Below, piece after piece: positions 7,008 to 7,148 of a stretch of DNA of 7,148 nt. Position 1 is the first letter of the stretch, and each line of letters begins with the position of its first letter. The position numbers and the translations under genes were made by a program. The stretch comes from an uncultured Coprococcus sp. (lineage in GTDB: Bacteria; Bacillota; Clostridia; Lachnospirales; Lachnospiraceae): NCBI GenBank assembly GCA_900548315.1, contig URJU01000119.1, positions 1-7,148 of the forward strand, given 5' to 3'. The notes under the pieces were generated by a model. That model saw only the letters and a program-made list of their open reading frames with translations, ran no database searches and had not been told where the DNA came from.

Positions 7008-7034
7008 AATAACACAGATCTTTTTCCCTGTCAA
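7006..7034 (-). promoter_or_regulatory. Sigma-A-type promoter of the ABC operon
   Basis: On the minus strand TTGACA (7029-7034, perfect -35) is followed by a 17-nt spacer and TATTAA (7006-7011, -10 with 4 of 6 consensus bases). Initiation would fall near 6999, giving a leader of about 110 nt before the ATPase start. The -10 overlaps the palindrome at 6980-7007. Confidence 0.65.
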
Positions 7035-7038
7035 CTTT

Positions 7039-7063
7039 CATAATGATACTTTTTATCATTATG
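7039..7063. promoter_or_regulatory. Perfect 10-bp dyad just upstream of the ABC -35
   Basis: CATAATGATA (7039-7048) and TATCATTATG (7054-7063) are exact inverted repeats around a 5-nt spacer, ending 4 bases from the -35 box. No T-run follows on either strand, so it is unlikely to be a terminator. The position suits an activator or second operator. Half-sites recall Fur-type boxes, but the spacing does not fit. Confidence 0.4.
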
Positions 7064-7109
7064 CCATTGCCGAAGCAGGCATCATATACGGAGTGCCTCA
7101 GCATATATC

Positions 7110-7148
7110 CTGTCTCTTATACACATCTGACGCTGCCGACGATAAGGC
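7110..7148. other. Illumina Nextera (Tn5) adapter contamination at contig end
   Basis: CTGTCTCTTATACACATCT (7110-7128) is the 19-bp Tn5 mosaic end, followed by GACGCTGCCGACGA (7129-7142), which is the reverse complement of the Nextera read-1 adapter tail. The last six bases (7143-7148) would then be the start of an index sequence. This is library adapter read through at the end of an insert, not genome and not a resident transposon. Confidence 0.97.

Noticed and set aside
7039..7063. Fur box
   Set aside because: Half-sites resemble ATAATGATA/TATCATTAT, but the 5-nt spacer breaks the overlapping heptamer arrangement expected for Fur or PerR.
7110..7128. End of a resident Tn5/IS50 element
   Set aside because: It is the engineered mosaic end followed directly by the Nextera adapter tail, so it is a library artefact.

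Overview
The window looks like the end of a draft contig from a Gram-positive, moderately AT-rich Firmicute, most likely a gut Lachnospiraceae (Coprococcus/Roseburia/Eubacterium-like). The evidence is strong AGGAGG-type ribosome sites, a subtilisin-like protease followed by fibronectin-III-like modules of the kind common in that family, a leaderless DUF11-type protein, and a MacB-like ABC operon. The genus is inferred, not proven. The last ~39 bases are Illumina Nextera/Tn5 adapter, so the biological sequence ends near 7109.

Layout: (1) 1-2254, minus strand: a secreted S8 (subtilisin) protease with signal peptide, pro-region, complete catalytic set and at least three Fn3-like modules; its C-terminus runs off the left edge. 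(2) 2255-2624: a divergent intergenic region with a likely extended -10 promoter for the protease, a block of stem-loops that would form its mRNA leader, and a separate large dyad just upstream of the next gene. (3) 2625-3479, plus strand: a two-module DUF11 surface-type protein with no signal peptide. (4) 3480-3839: a convergent intergenic region dominated by a 110-nt nearly continuous hairpin (3585-3694) with a perfect 16-bp terminal inverted repeat, which looks like a MITE or structured RNA rather than a simple terminator. (5) 3840-6887, minus strand: a two-gene ABC transporter operon, ATPase then an 8-TM FtsX/MacB-type permease, 33 bp apart. (6) 6888-7109: its regulatory region, with a consensus promoter overlapped by a TetR-like palindrome and a second perfect dyad just upstream of the -35.

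The ATPase and permease should form one complex, as in type VII (MacB/FtsX/BceAB-like) transporters that move or respond to peptides, lipids or antimicrobials at the membrane; the operator suggests repressor-controlled induction, but no regulator gene lies in the window. The protease and DUF11 protein are divergently transcribed and both cell-surface in style, but a functional link between them is not shown by the sequence. No RNA genes, CRISPR arrays, prophage genes or transposase genes were seen. The least explained elements are the 110-nt hairpin, the structured protease leader and the dyads around both promoter regions.
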